Source: Cantharellus purpuraceus (lineage: Eukaryota; Basidiomycota; Agaricomycetes; Cantharellales; Hydnaceae). From it: a stretch of 64,000 nt of DNA. Location: NCBI GenBank assembly GCA_025174535.1, contig JALBUN010000048.1, positions 310,001 through 374,000 of the forward strand. The letters run 5' to 3'. A program made the translations under genes and the position numbers. Positions 43,101 through 54,244 of this stretch are shown here, one piece after another; position 1 is the first letter of the stretch, and the number at the start of each line of letters is the position of its first letter. The notes below the pieces were generated by a model. That model made no database searches. It had not been told where the DNA came from and saw only the letters and a program-made list of their open reading frames with translations.

Positions 43101-44600
43101 TTCAGTGTTCAGGACCATGTTCAGGACCGTCTGAAGGTTGGCGGCTGGCGCTGAGCGACCAATTAGTGTGCTTGGCTCGCATTGGTGGATTGGTGTTTAA
43201 TGAATTGGTGAGACGCCGACTTCTTCTCTGACTTGCTACCAAGCTGGACCGCATTCGTTCTGGAGGTGCGCCGATATTGCCTTTTACATTTCAATAGATA
43301 AGGATGGATTGTATGTATATCACGGAGTCATGGCATCCGACAGCCGGTGTATGATATACAGCGTTGCGGATGGAATGTAAGTATAGCGGGAAGAAACAGT
43401 AGGACATGGTGATAGAAGTATATCTATCCACGGCGAGCACGGGATGCTACGAGGGCGGTACGTGGAGCTGTCATGGTGGTGTGGCACCTCAAGTGCAGTG
43501 ATCGGCAAAACTTGATAAAAGATGTTGGGCACGAGTTTGAAATGCCGAATGTATCCGAGGATGCGTGCGGTAGTATCGTTAATTTGTCACAGGTTGTTGC
43601 TCAGTAGCCTTGAAATGGTCCCTGAATGCTCAATGTCAATTACTGAACCAGCATGTCGATGGTTGGTGATAGTGATGGGTATTTTAAGATGAAAATGGTT
43701 GCATGATAGTTATGGATTGGTTTTACATGATGAAATGATGCCGAGGTGCCAATAGATCGCCCGCCGATGGTGGGATGATGGGCAAGCCGGGCCGAGTGGA
43801 TGGCTCAGTTGAAGTTCTTTTCCCTGTTTCTTTTCCTTTTGCCACCCATTATGACGAATTGCTGGACATCGGGTAAGGACGTGGCCGGCATTATTTAATG
43901 AGATCTCTATGGGATCCCGACCTTGTATGGGTTCACGGCAATGAGAGCAAGGTAGGGAGAGCCAAAGATACCCGATACGTGTGATGTGATGAGTCAGCCA
44001 GAAGAGTGCCTCGGGCTGAGACAATAACGTCTGGGCACAAACTGACAAGCTTTCCGTGCCTCCGCATCTGCGCCGCCGTTCCAATGCCACCAGGTCGCTG
44101 GCAACGGGCCAGCGTCTCTTAATGGCTGAAATGCAATGTGATAGCATAATGCAGTACCTTTTGCACAGTTTGCACAGTTCCCGATCGAGAACTGGTGATG
44201 AAACATTGGTCGTCGTGCTGGACATAGGACTTTGATCAGAGAACTATTCTTGTTCACATGATGGTGCGCTATGGTTGAAAAGGAAATATGCAGCAGCTGA
44301 GCGGTGATGGTTTCTCGTACAAGCGTATGACACTTCCAGGAAAAAGAAACGCGCAGGAAAGCCACTGCTGCTATACAGACCTAGGGACGGCGAGTAGGGT
44401 AAGCCAGATCGGACATTGCCGTGTGATCGGCGACAGGACGACGGAGCTAGGCGCTTGTACGGTGATTCTGTATGTAAAAAAAAGTTTGGGCGTTGTCACG
44501 GTCACGGTTTCCGCCACCGCCAGCCTCCGCATCCCCTTGTCGCCCTCCCTTGTCTTCACGTGCCTTTCCCTGACGACCGCTCTGTCCTCCTTTTTTTTAG
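40126..44600. other. Long stretch without a recognised gene
   Basis: The base composition is mixed and CpG-rich, unlike the transposon areas. A frame around 41110-41370 encodes KKTSDHGTGQMFLDLPREDS followed by LSPTAFF, and nearby frames LSTIERVAEPA. This could be a gag-like remnant of a mobile element but is broken by frame changes. Homopolymer tracts lie at about 42609-42620 and 42882-42898. Other frames (for example minus 43710-44225) show no family features. Confidence 0.35.
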
Positions 44601-44606
44601 TATAAG
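44601..44606 (+). promoter_or_regulatory. TATA box of the hypothetical gene
   Basis: TATAAG after a T-rich tract (ttttttttagtataagaac), 117 bases before the ATG at 44718. Confidence 0.5.
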
Positions 44607-44717
44607 AACGGTGGCCACCGCTCGTCATCGCCTCACTAGCCTTTCATCCTTTTATTCCAGTCCCCAAACTATAATTTCTTGTCATATAGTCTGCGAAACC
44701 CATCACCATCCCTAGCA

Positions 44718-45462
44718 ATGTCTTACTCTGCATTCTTCACTGCTGGGTTGACTCTCGCCTCACACCCTCGCGACTACGAATTATCATTCTTGAGGCCACC
44801 TCCTTTACCATTACACCTCAACGTGCACCCTGCCACCCCCCGTCGAACGCGCAAGCGCCGTTCATCGTTGACCATAGCCACTTCGCCCATTAGCACAATC
44901 AAGGTGTCGTCAGGGAAGACTGCGACGGACGCTGTGATAAGCGCACTACGTAGTCCGAGCCCGAGGGATGCGACGTTTTTTGACGCATTGCAGAGTGTAT
45001 CGCGACCTAAGATGTTGAGGTATTTTCACCTGTGTATTTTGCTAGTTGAAACAGGGAACTAAACGGCATTGGCTCAGACGCGTAACTGTGAGCCATGTCA
45101 AGGAGCTCCCATCTCGCCCTGCGCCTACGTCACCCCTCCCCACTCTTCCCAAACTTCGTCTTGATGCAGCCGCATATTCCTTGCCCGCACCCATAACGCC
45201 TACGGAGGAGGTATATCCTTCATCACCTATAGTCGCCGACTCTCCTCGTCCCGCATATCATACCGGAACCCTCCGCGCACATCCATCTCGCAAATCTTCA
45301 TTCCTACTTCCTATGGCCCGTGGAGCACTGTTGCTGAATGCGTATGGTGGCAACGTCCTCGCGGCTGACTCGAAACAGGATCTTGCAGAGAAATCAGTTT
45401 CTGCGGCAGTGTGGTTCGATGATGACGAGGAGGATGTGAAGGAGAATGGCGCCGACGTTTGA
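44718..45462 (+). CDS. Hypothetical protein, two exons, 228 residues
   Basis: Exon 1 is 44718-45019 and exon 2 45078-45462, with a 58-base intron (gtatttt...ggctcag) that has a fungal branch-site-like ctaaac. The join gives PKMLR|RVTVSHVKEL without a frame break. The product is Pro/Ser/Arg-rich: PRRTRKRRSSLTIATSPIS, then a Pro-rich middle (RPAPTSPLPTLPKLRLDAAA), RGALLLNAYGGNVLAADSKQ and an acidic C-terminus (FDDDEEDVKENGADV). No signal peptide or membrane helix is visible. The arginine-serine patches could be phosphorylation sites. The family is not recognised. It lies in single-copy, CpG-rich DNA away from transposons, so it is likely a host gene. Confidence 0.7.
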
Positions 45463-47176
45463 ATTGCTTTCTTAATGTGTAGATGTTTTTTTTGCTGCTT
45501 TTCTTGTTGTCTGGTCGAATGCCTGGGGCATTGTATCACTATGAATCGCGTAGTAATCCGTGGGGGAAGGTGAAGAGCCATATGAATATGTATGCTAATA
45601 ATTCGTAATTGCGAACATGATTGTCATGCGCTTCAACAGATACTAGAAGACATACTAGAAAGAAGTTACAGAGTCTACCGCACCTGCCTTTGGGAGTACG
45701 CATTTAGTGCAAGACACCATCACAACAATGCCAAATCGCTGGCCCGGGCTCCTCAACCAAGGTGGGGAACCCTGCACACCAGCCGCACAGCTGTAACGTC
45801 ATCTCTTGGTATATTTTGATGAACGCTGTGCAAAACGCCACTGGACTGGGGATTCAGCGCCTATGTATAACAAGGACACATTATCAGGACACACTCCCCT
45901 GCCTGATGCGTCAATGAGCTCATCATGCAATGGTGAAAAGTGATGCTGATGGATTTGAAGGCTAGAGGGAGTGGGCTAGGGAGGAGGGAACCCTGCGGTT
46001 TCCAATGACCCGCGCCCGCACGCGCACTGCGCATGTGTTCGGTCCAATGATGAGCTATGCTGTGCAGCATAGAGTGGAAAAATTCTGTCCCGAACCGTAG
46101 CTATCGCACCTGTGTAATCTGACATAGGATATGAGTGTCAAAAATAATTTATGGGTCACTTGCCACTCGATACAAATCGCGCGCGGGGCAGGGGTGATGT
46201 ATGTGCATACACAGGTTGCAACCTGTGACCACGTTGCAGCAGCAAGGCTTTGGTCGGACCGCCTGTGTATGTTGGTCTGAAACCCTTCATTTGTGCGGGT
46301 TTTAATTTTTTTTATTGTGGAGAGAGCAATAACCGTTCCTGGAGAAGTATATACAGGGAGGTTTGGGCTTTGGAACTCTGAAAAACCAGCGCAATTTCGT
46401 ATGACAGGGAGCCGCGGCCTCCTCCCCAATCATTACCTATCTCAACTCTACCTCTTACTGAAGATCTCTATAATCAATTGCGCACCAAGCTAAACCGACC
46501 TGGTAGGAAATCCGCCACGTTGCACTAGATTACCCCTGCCCGCTTTCATGTTGTGGCTGTCGTCGCCGCCACAGGCCGTACCCCGATTGTTCCGGATCGA
46601 AAATCAACTGTGTGTAAGCATATCTGACTCGGTCTCGTGTACCACCATTCCCTTAGCAGTAGACCTCCAATCAGCGAGATGGAGGGCCAAACACGCCAAC
46701 CGATGCAGTGATGAAGCCACAAGCCAACTTGATCGCAACTACAAGTAGCAGAGATGAAGAAGGCAAGGGAATGGTCCGAAGCAGGCCTGCAGGTGTGACT
46801 CCAATCACGTGAACATGTGTACCTGTGGATGTGGATGTGCACGTGACTTTTCCGTTCGCGGTGGAGAATGGTCATGGCTGTGTACTATGCTGTGCAACTG
46901 CGGGAGTATGCATATTTTATCAGTAGTAGAATGTTACTTCTAACGTATCGTGTGTTGAACATAGACGCGTCAACGCGTTTATTGTTTGGATCCACGGCGG
47001 TCCACAGTCTTGCGGTTTGATGACGAAGCTTTTACTATGAAGCGACTCGCCCTCAACATGGACACATATGGGTCCACGGCTCGGCAGGGCATACGAGAGA
47101 ATTTTTCTAGCGCCTGCTGGAGTTCACGTCTTTGTCCGTGAACTCCGGCTCTAGATCACCGCCTGAACGTACAAGT
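45463..47176. other. No recognisable gene
   Basis: Single-copy-looking DNA downstream of the hypothetical gene. Short frames exist on both strands (for example minus 46055-46429 and 46546-46875) but none shows domain features or a convincing splice pattern. Confidence 0.4.
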
Positions 47177-47575
47177 TGTTACCTGAGCGGTGGCACCAAC
47201 TGTTTATGGGTGCCGCCAGAGATATATATAAGAGAAATTTTTTTAAGTTTTCCTCAATCTTCATACAATTGAGACCAAGGTTCATACTACAGTCCCTCCT
47301 GTTGAAATCAGTCATAGTGAGAGAGATGCACGTGCACTCAGCCTGTGAGTACAAAGGATAAGGAATGTTTTGGTGGAGTTTTTGGTTGTTCCCTCAGTTG
47401 TCTATCTAACAACTGAGGTGAGGATCAATTGCTCTTAATAATGTTTTTGTATCATTACTTATAACAAAATGTACCCTGACATAGTACAGATCTCAATAGG
47501 TTATGGGCCCTGCCTGGTCTTAACTTACCAGGCAAATACTGAGAACTCAAAGTCAACAACATGACTTGGATAGGT
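47177..47575 (+). mobile_element. Copia 5' LTR and primer-binding site, truncated element
   Basis: TGTTACCTGAGCGGTGGCACC starts an LTR with a TATA box (atatatataag, about 47223-47233) that ends around 47488-47497. GGTTATGGGCCC at 47499-47510 is the Copia half-tRNA primer-binding site. A leader and a possible gag ATG (47561) follow, after which an LTR-A copy at 47576 replaces the rest of the element. Confidence 0.75.
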
Positions 47576-48017
47576 TGTTATGCACTAGGTCCAATTGTTA
47601 CGCACTGGGTCTGGTTGGGGGTTGGAACTTGTGTCAGAGTCAACAGTCAGAGTTGGAGCAGGGATCAGGTTGTGTTGTGGGGGTCAGGATGGACTTGGCT
47701 TCAGCTTGTGCTGTGCCCTCACTAATATCTGTGTCCAAGATTTCAGAGACGGAGTACGACTTAGGTAGTTTGGATCAGACTTAGGAACTAGGTGTGATTT
47801 GATATTCAGAGCTGTTGGCCTCAGAGACCCATCACCAGAGTAACTATTATTAGATTTCAAATATGTATTTAAGTTGTATGACTGGGGACTTCATTCCCCT
47901 GAATATGTCTGAGTCTGACAGGGACAGATGTCTGGGTTCCTATGGTGATGCTGATGCATCAATCGGAACCAGAGGCAGATGAGCAAGATCAATGGTGACA
48001 ATCAGATGGACTAAGAC
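47576..48017 (+). repeat. Degenerate, rearranged LTR-A copy
   Basis: It starts with two overlapping LTR-A starts (TGTTATGCACTAGG and TGTTACGCACTGGG, 20 bases apart). About 92 bases in the middle (47811-47903, from gagctgttggcctcag to cattcccct) are inverted relative to the intact copies. The end is lost after gtgacaatcagatgg. CpG sites are heavily depleted. Confidence 0.8.
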
Positions 48018-48058
48018 GCTTGTTCAGAATCATGTCAGCATACAATATTCTGATGTAT

Positions 48059-48587
48059 TGTTATGACTATATTCATTAATGTCCAGATCCCCATCTGATC
48101 CACTCAGATCCCTGCGCATATGAAATCTATACTCCATTTGGAAACCACCATGTCTCCATCTACCTGTCTGATTGTCACCACCGATTCCGCCCATCCATCT
48201 CCGGCTCCGATTGATGCATCAGCATCACCATAGGAACCCAGATATCCGTCCCCATCGGACTTGGACATACTCATGTAAGGCCGTCGGCCTTGGAGACCCA
48301 TCACCGGAGTAATTATTATTAGATTTCAAAATATGTATTTAAGTTGCCCAACTGGGGACTTCATTCCCCAGTTTGAATATTGAATCACACCTAGTTCCTA
48401 AGTCCAATCCTAACTCTCTAAGTCGTACTCCGTCTCTGAAATCTCGGACACCGGTATTAGTGAGGGCGCAGCACATAAGCTGAAGCCAAGTCCGTTCCGA
48501 CCCCCACAACGTACTCCGACTCCGACCCAACCTCCAACCCAACCTCCAACCCAATCTCCGACCCCCAATCGGACCTAGTGCATAACA
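48059..48587 (-). mobile_element. Solo LTR, family LTR-A, reverse
   Basis: A 529-base copy, TGTTATGAC...GCATAACA on the + strand, is flanked by the perfect 5-base duplication tgtat (48054-48058 and 48588-48592). Confidence 0.93.
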
Positions 48588-48592
48588 TGTAT

Positions 48593-49075
48593 ATGAGATA
48601 TACATCAGAATTTCAATGATACATAAAGCCAGGGAGTTACAATTTGGATATCTTAAAAGATTTTGGATGTGTGAAATTTTCATAAATATAAATATATATT
48701 CGATATTTTAATAAACTTTAAAAGATAAGACATTTGGTTGAGATGAACATAACTGTTCATATGAAGATAACAGTAATGTATGTATTAATATAATTGGTAT
48801 TATATAGGTTATTTAGATATACAAATACCAGGTGGGGATTAAAGATAGTTCAAATTATGTTTGTATAAGAAAGAATCAATGATATTTGGATGTTCCCTCA
48901 AGAGAGTTGCCACCACTAAATGGGGTAAAAAAGAATTATTTTTGAGAATTATGCCAAAATATCAAAATATGTTTTAATCTAGTGTATTGTGTAAAATTTG
49001 AGAATCATGTTCAAATATGAAAATAAGTTTGAATTGAAGTGTATTGTGTGGGGTTTGAGGAAAATAGATTGTATA
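48593..49075. other. AT-rich spacer
   Basis: Strongly A/T-rich sequence with repeated phrases (gaatcat...tcaaatatgaaaataa, gtgtattgtgtaaaatttgag / gtgtattgtgtggggtttgag). No coding signal. Confidence 0.6.
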
Positions 49076-49517
49076 TACTACGCATTCGTTCTGGAAATAT
49101 TCCAGATATGAATAGATTCAGACACACAGACAGAATATGTGAGAGATAATTGCTCTATCTTTTCAAGTGCATTACAGACATGATTTATGATACTAAGTCC
49201 TATGAATGAATGAAGTCATTCATGAATGTCCTGAGTCAATGATGGGATGGATGATGAGATGATGATGGGGGGATATGTCCATGATGATGAAATGATGAAA
49301 ATAAAAGCGAAATAATGTCCAGGAAGTTCTGGAACTCACAGGGGCTTCTCCTGTTCCCTATTCCATTCCTATAACCGTCCTCCTTTGCCCCCTTTGCCCC
49401 TCCAAACCTCCTGAGCCTCCTATATGCTCCTATTCCTCCCCTGTCCCCTCTAATCCCCCTCTCCTCTCCTTGCTCTCCAGAAGTCCAGCAGCTAGACGTC
49501 CAACAGCTGGAACAACA
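49076..49517 (-). repeat. LTR-E copy, reverse
   Basis: Reverse complement of 3587-4032 with moderate divergence. It includes the G/A-rich stretch (here C/T-rich), the cat/atg-rich stretch and acacacagacagaat, and ends at aacaaca (49517), matching the family start TGTTGTT. Confidence 0.65.
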
Positions 49518-49742
49518 TGGTCCAACCTGCCGACTTCGGTCCTGTGATTGTTGTTGTGGTTGGAAAGGAGGGTGTAGGATCAATGGCAAGTTCAAGCCCC
49601 GACTAGTGGTACAAGGAGGGGCAGAGAAAGAATCAGAGGGTCATCCAACCAAAAGGCAGTGGACAGAGATGGGTGCTGTGGCAGCTGGAGGTAGTGGTGT
49701 CAGATTGGAGGGAGCGATGACAAGGGCAGGTATGGGGTGTGT

Positions 49743-49879
49743 TGTATAGGAACCACCTTTTCCCTATCAAATCCTATTTATGCAGCACCAATGTGCTATA
49801 CTTTGCTTTTCCATTCCTAAATATCAGCATATACAAGGTGCTTGTACCTGGAATGGACTTATTCAAATATTCTCTATTG
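49743..49879 (+). repeat. LTR-B 5' end fragment
   Basis: TGTATAGGAACCACC followed by 120 bases matching the first part of LTR-B (29499-29632), ending at caaatattctctatt. Gypsy-3 minus-strand sequence begins next to it. Confidence 0.8.
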
Positions 49880-52228
49880 ATTTGGTCAAGACAATGAAAT
49901 GGAAGGAGGTTCTGGAGGGTCAGTGGACTGCTGAATTGCATCAACTGCGGATCAGGGTGTTGTTGTAGGCAAACTCTGTGATCGGAAGTAGATCAGCCCA
50001 GTTGTCTTGTTGATAGTTACAATAGACTTGGAGGTATTGTTCCAGGGACTGATTCATTTGTTCCATTTGTCCATCTCCCTCAGGATGGTATCTGGAGGTG
50101 AAATCATGTCGAGAGCCTTCCTAATGTGTGGAAGAAGGAGGACACGAACTCTGAGCCCTGATTGGATGTGACATGTGATGGGACTCTGTGTTTAGAGAAC
50201 ATGTGGAGAATGAACAACTTAGCTAGTAAGGTGGAGGTGATAGTGTCATGCGTCAGGATGAATAGTGACTGTTTAGTGAACCTGTCAAAAATCACAAGTA
50301 TGGTGTCATATCTGAGCGATGGGGGGAGCTTCTCTATGAAATCCATGGTTGCTCCAGTACCGGAAGTTGCTTAAGCATTCCATAGGGTTTGTGCCTTTGC
50401 AATTTTGAGTGCATACATGTGGTACAAGAGTTACAGTAGTGTTGAATGTGCTCTCACTTTTTGGCCATATGTAGTCTCATCGGATTAACCCTGTGTGTGG
50501 TTCTGCCCAAAATGGCCTGAAATTGGGTGATCATGATAATATTGCAAAACTCGGAGTTGGAGTCCATTGGTGTTGGGGACATATATCCTGTCATTGTGTT
50601 GGAGGTGTCCTTTGGGGTCAAGTGACCACTTTGGATTGGAAGGGTCATCCAAGTGTTTAACTGCAACAGGATCAGATCAGAGTGATGAGCAGATGTTGGA
50701 GTGGAGTTGGTCGATGTCCATGATGGTGACAGCTTGGAGGGTGGGAGTCATGAGGGTGGATGCTCATAGGGATGATGCCAGCCGCCTGTTAGTGAACACA
50801 GGATGAAAGTTGTGTGGATTTACAGTGGCATAGTTGCTACTCCCCTCTTTAGAGAAGTTTCATTGTGGAGAAGTATTCCAAGTTCTTGTGGTCTGTTATG
50901 ACATCTACCAGATCAGAGGGGCCTTCAAGGTAGTGTCTCCATATCCAGAAAGCTTCATATATGGCAAGGAGCTCTTTGTCATGGATGTCATAGTTCAGTT
51001 CGGGGGGCATAAATGTACATGAGTGAAAAGCAATTGGATGGACTTGTCTGTTATGTGGAGAGATAATGGACAGGATCACAGCGAGTGCATAGTTGGAGGC
51101 ATCAGTTTCTAATAGGATAGGAACATCTGGAACCCAATGAGTTAGTATCGGAGCAGAGGTAAAGGCCTTTTTCAAGGTCTCAAAACTCTGTCTACATTCA
51201 TCAGTGAAATTCCATTGGATGCCCTTCCTAGTAAGCTGGGTGAGTGGAATGGTAATATCAGAGTTGTGGATGAAGTGTCAGTAGAAGTTGGTGAACCCTA
51301 GGAAGGACTGTATGTCTTTGACTTTCTGTGGTTCTGGCCATTCCTGTATGGCTTTGATTTTGTCATCGGACATTGTCAGTCCTGCCGGGGAGAGGATATA
51401 GCCTAGATACTCAACTGAGTTGGAGTGGAATTCGCATTTGTCAGCATGCGAGAAGAGGCCATGTTTGCGGAGATGTTGGAGTACCTCTCAGACATGTGTC
51501 CAAGGTTCATCCTCATTATCCAAATATACCAAGATATTGTCTAAGTAAATGAGGATGGTCACATCAAGGAGATTGGCAAATGTATTGTTCATGAACCACT
51601 GGAAGGCGGCTGGAGCATTGGTTAGTCTGAAGGGCATGACCACACCATTTGAAAGATCCATATCAAGTGCAGAAAGTCATTTTCCACTCATCGTCTTCTC
51701 AGATACGGACTAGATGATAGGCATGTTGGAGATCTATTTTGGAATAGATCTTAGCCTTTCGTGGGCTCTTGAGCAGGTCCACAGTGTGGGGTATTGGGTA
51801 TCAGTCTTTCTTGGTGATCTTGTTGAGTCCATGGAAATCGACACATAAATGGAGTGATCCGTCCTTTTTGTGGACAAATAGGACTGGAGCTCTGTGGGGG
51901 GACAGGGACAGGTGGATGAAGCCCATGGCCACATTCTCATCTATGAATGTTTGGAGAGCCAGTAGCTCTTTTTTGGATAGCAAGTAGATAGGGCCAAGTG
52001 GAGGGGTGGAGTTGTCATCCAACTCAATTTTGAGATTGTATGGTTGGTGTTCCACTAGAGAATCAGCTTTAGACTTGCTGAACATGTCAGTGAACTTGTG
52101 ATACTCCTTAGGGACCATAGATAGGTCTGGTGGAGTTGATTGAGCAGAATGGGCGGTGAGGAGCATTGGATCAGAGAGGTGAACCTGGAACGTTTGTGAG
52201 CCATCCAGTTTGCTTAGTCTGGGAAAGA
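49880..52228 (-). pseudogene. Gypsy-3 pol, decayed minus-strand copy
   Basis: Reading leftward from 52228, fragments encode FPRLSKLDG, VPKEYHKFTDMFSKSKADSL, reverse transcriptase ([29 protein letters not shown]), RNase H (LLETDASNYALA, YDIHDKELLAIYEAFWIWRH), a deletion near 50850, then the H2C2/integrase area (HPISGHFGQN, MDFIEKLPPSLRYD, TSNQGSEFVSSFF). There are several stops and frame changes, the YLDD active site is YLDN, and the second integrase Asp (TSDRG) is Asn. Gag and protease are missing. CpG is depleted. Dead element. Confidence 0.88.
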
Positions 52229-52744
52229 TGTTATGACTATATTCATTAACGTCCAGATCCCCATCCGATCCACTCAGATCCCTGCGCATATGAAATCTAT
52301 AGTCCATTTGGAAACCGCCACATCTCCATCTACCTGTCTGATTGTCACCACCGATTCCGCCCATCCATCTCTGGTTCCGATTGATGCATCAGCATCACCA
52401 TAGGAACCTGGACATCCATCCCCATTGGACTCAGATATACTCATGTAAGGCCATCGGCCTCAGAGACCCATTACCAGAGTAATTATTATTAGATTTCAAA
52501 TATGTATTTAAGTTGCCCGACTGGGGACTTCATTCCCCAGTTTGAATATTGAATCACACCTAGTTCCTAAGTCCGATCCTAACTCTCTAAGTCGTACTCC
52601 GTCTCTGAAATCTCAGACACCAGTATTAGTGAGGGCACAGCACATAAGCTGAAGCCAAGTCCGTTCCGACCCCCACAACGTACTCCGACTCCGACCCAAC
52701 CTCCAACCCAATCTCCGACCCCCAATCGGACCTAGTGCATAACA
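52229..52744 (-). mobile_element. LTR-A copy, reverse, no target duplication
   Basis: TGTTATGAC...GCATAACA, 516 bases, complete ends, but flanks aaaga and gtata do not match. It directly abuts Gypsy-3 pol on the left. Either one flank was lost after insertion, or two copies recombined. Confidence 0.88.
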
Positions 52745-53136
52745 GTATATTCGAACTGCCATACTCACTCCTACCAATGCCACAATCCACCGCCAATTCC
52801 GAACGTGCACGAACCGTTGAGGTGCCCGCTGTCGGTTCGCTTAAGGAATAGATCCTCTAAGCCTGCGCGCAACGGTCCTAGCAAGCAGACGGTGTGTAAC
52901 GCAGTTGTTCAGCACTCCAAAGATCAATCAGGGCGAGGGGTACGTAACAGGGAAGTGGGATAGTGCTCTGTGATTGGATGAGGATGGGAGCAAAAGGTCG
53001 GTCCCGATGGCTGATCGTGCTCTGTGACTGGATGACAATGCGGAGCCCGGTTGGGAGGTATGCGAAAGCTGGTTTCAGGAGAATCAACCTCTCGGTGGCG
53101 GAGGGAAATCTGATCGTTGAACCAAGGTGTTTTACC
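52745..53136. other. Unassigned CpG-rich spacer
   Basis: A non-repeat-looking sequence holds a short internal duplication (gtgctctgtgattggatgaggatg / gtgctctgtgactggatgacaatg, near 52963 and 53018). No gene seen. Confidence 0.4.
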
Positions 53137-54244
53137 TCAGTGTAGAGATGATGGATTGTGATGTAGAGTGTAGAGCGTAGACTTAGAGCGTGGACTTTGA
53201 CTTTAGAGCGTTGGCTGAAAACTTGTTGATTGATTCCAAAGGCGAAAACTAGCGCCCTTTTATATACAAATCCCCAGGGCACAACGACACAATATGAGGA
53301 GCAAATGATGCGATATGATGCAAGAAATGCTGATCAAGCCAGCTGACGAAGCGTGTGAAGTTGAACTACTAAAGGGGGTAATCATGGAGAAATGAAATGA
53401 CAGATAGGGGTAATCTTTGTAAGAATAGGGGGTGATGAGTAATAAAAGAACCAAAAATAGAACAAGGATGAGTAAGTCGTGTATGAATGAATTAAAAGAT
53501 GAAACAGGGGTGAGTCATATAAAAGAACAATAGAAACATCCACCAATACCATCTTCCCTACGGCTCCGAAGGTTAATTGACCCTGAGTCACATGAGGACT
53601 TTCGTCAGCATCCACAACAAATACTCCTTATTGTCTTAGTGATCCGTCTCCATATGGTATCCCGTTCCAAGAGTATTCGGTCCCTTTGCCTGACACGATG
53701 TAACCTGAGTCGGATTGAAGTGGGAGGATAGGTCAGCGATGGCGACTGAAATTCTACCTCACGTTCGACTCTTCTATCCGTGTTATGATATAGAGGTGAA
53801 ATGTCGAGGAATGTATATGGTTCAATGGAATTGTGAAAGAATATGGGATTGCCAATGGCATAAGAGAGACATGGTGGGGATCTTGGACGTTGAAAGAGTT
53901 TTGGAAGTATTTTGACATGTGGAGGTGGCTTAACATGCCTGTGGAGCTTGGCGTATTTTTGATAGTCCTCTGTGTCCAGAGACCAGTGTGACGTATTATT
54001 AGAAGTGATGTTGGAGAGGGGAATAGAATGGGAAGCCATGTGAATGATGATGAAAGGATCGGTGTGAATAGAAGGCTGATAATGATCGATGGCGATGAAA
54101 CACGAGTGACGATCGATGGCTCGAATTAGAGACTGAGGTGGATAGGGAGTTGCGGCGCTATTTAAAAGTTGATACGAAAAGACGCTGGCGGAGTTGGACT
54201 GTCAGAGTGGTTCGATATGCGTCCTCGATGCATCCTGGCTCGTC
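53137..54244 (-). repeat. Gypsy-related block with ORF3 and LTR-like segment, copy 2
   Basis: It matches 8776-10415 without the LTR-A insertion, from ctcagtgtagagatgatgg to cctggctcgtcacc. On the minus strand: TATA-like ttttaaatag near 54157-54166, ORF3, and then a promoter-like segment with tatataaaagggcgc (about 53256-53272). Its right edge adjoins the + strand Gypsy-3 gag. Confidence 0.6.
53605..54039 (-). CDS. Gypsy accessory ORF3 homologue, stop lost
   Basis: Nearly identical to 9938-10207 from the same ATG. Motifs: HWSLDTEDYQKYAKLH, KPPPHVKI, YAIGNPIFFHN, EPYTF. The codon after NTDR is AGA instead of TGA, so the frame runs on for 55 residues (145 in total). The read-through tail (IRLRLHRVRQRDRILLERDT) probably has no function. 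This is the same family as Gypsy-1 ORF3. Confidence 0.55.
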   Translation of the reverse strand: MASHSIPLSNITSNNTSHWSLDTEDYQKYAKLHRHVKPPPHVKILPKLFQRPRSPPCLSYAIGNPIFFHNSIEPYTFLDISPLYHNTDRRVEREVEFQSPSLTYPPTSIRLRLHRVRQRDRILLERDTIWRRITKTIRSICCGC

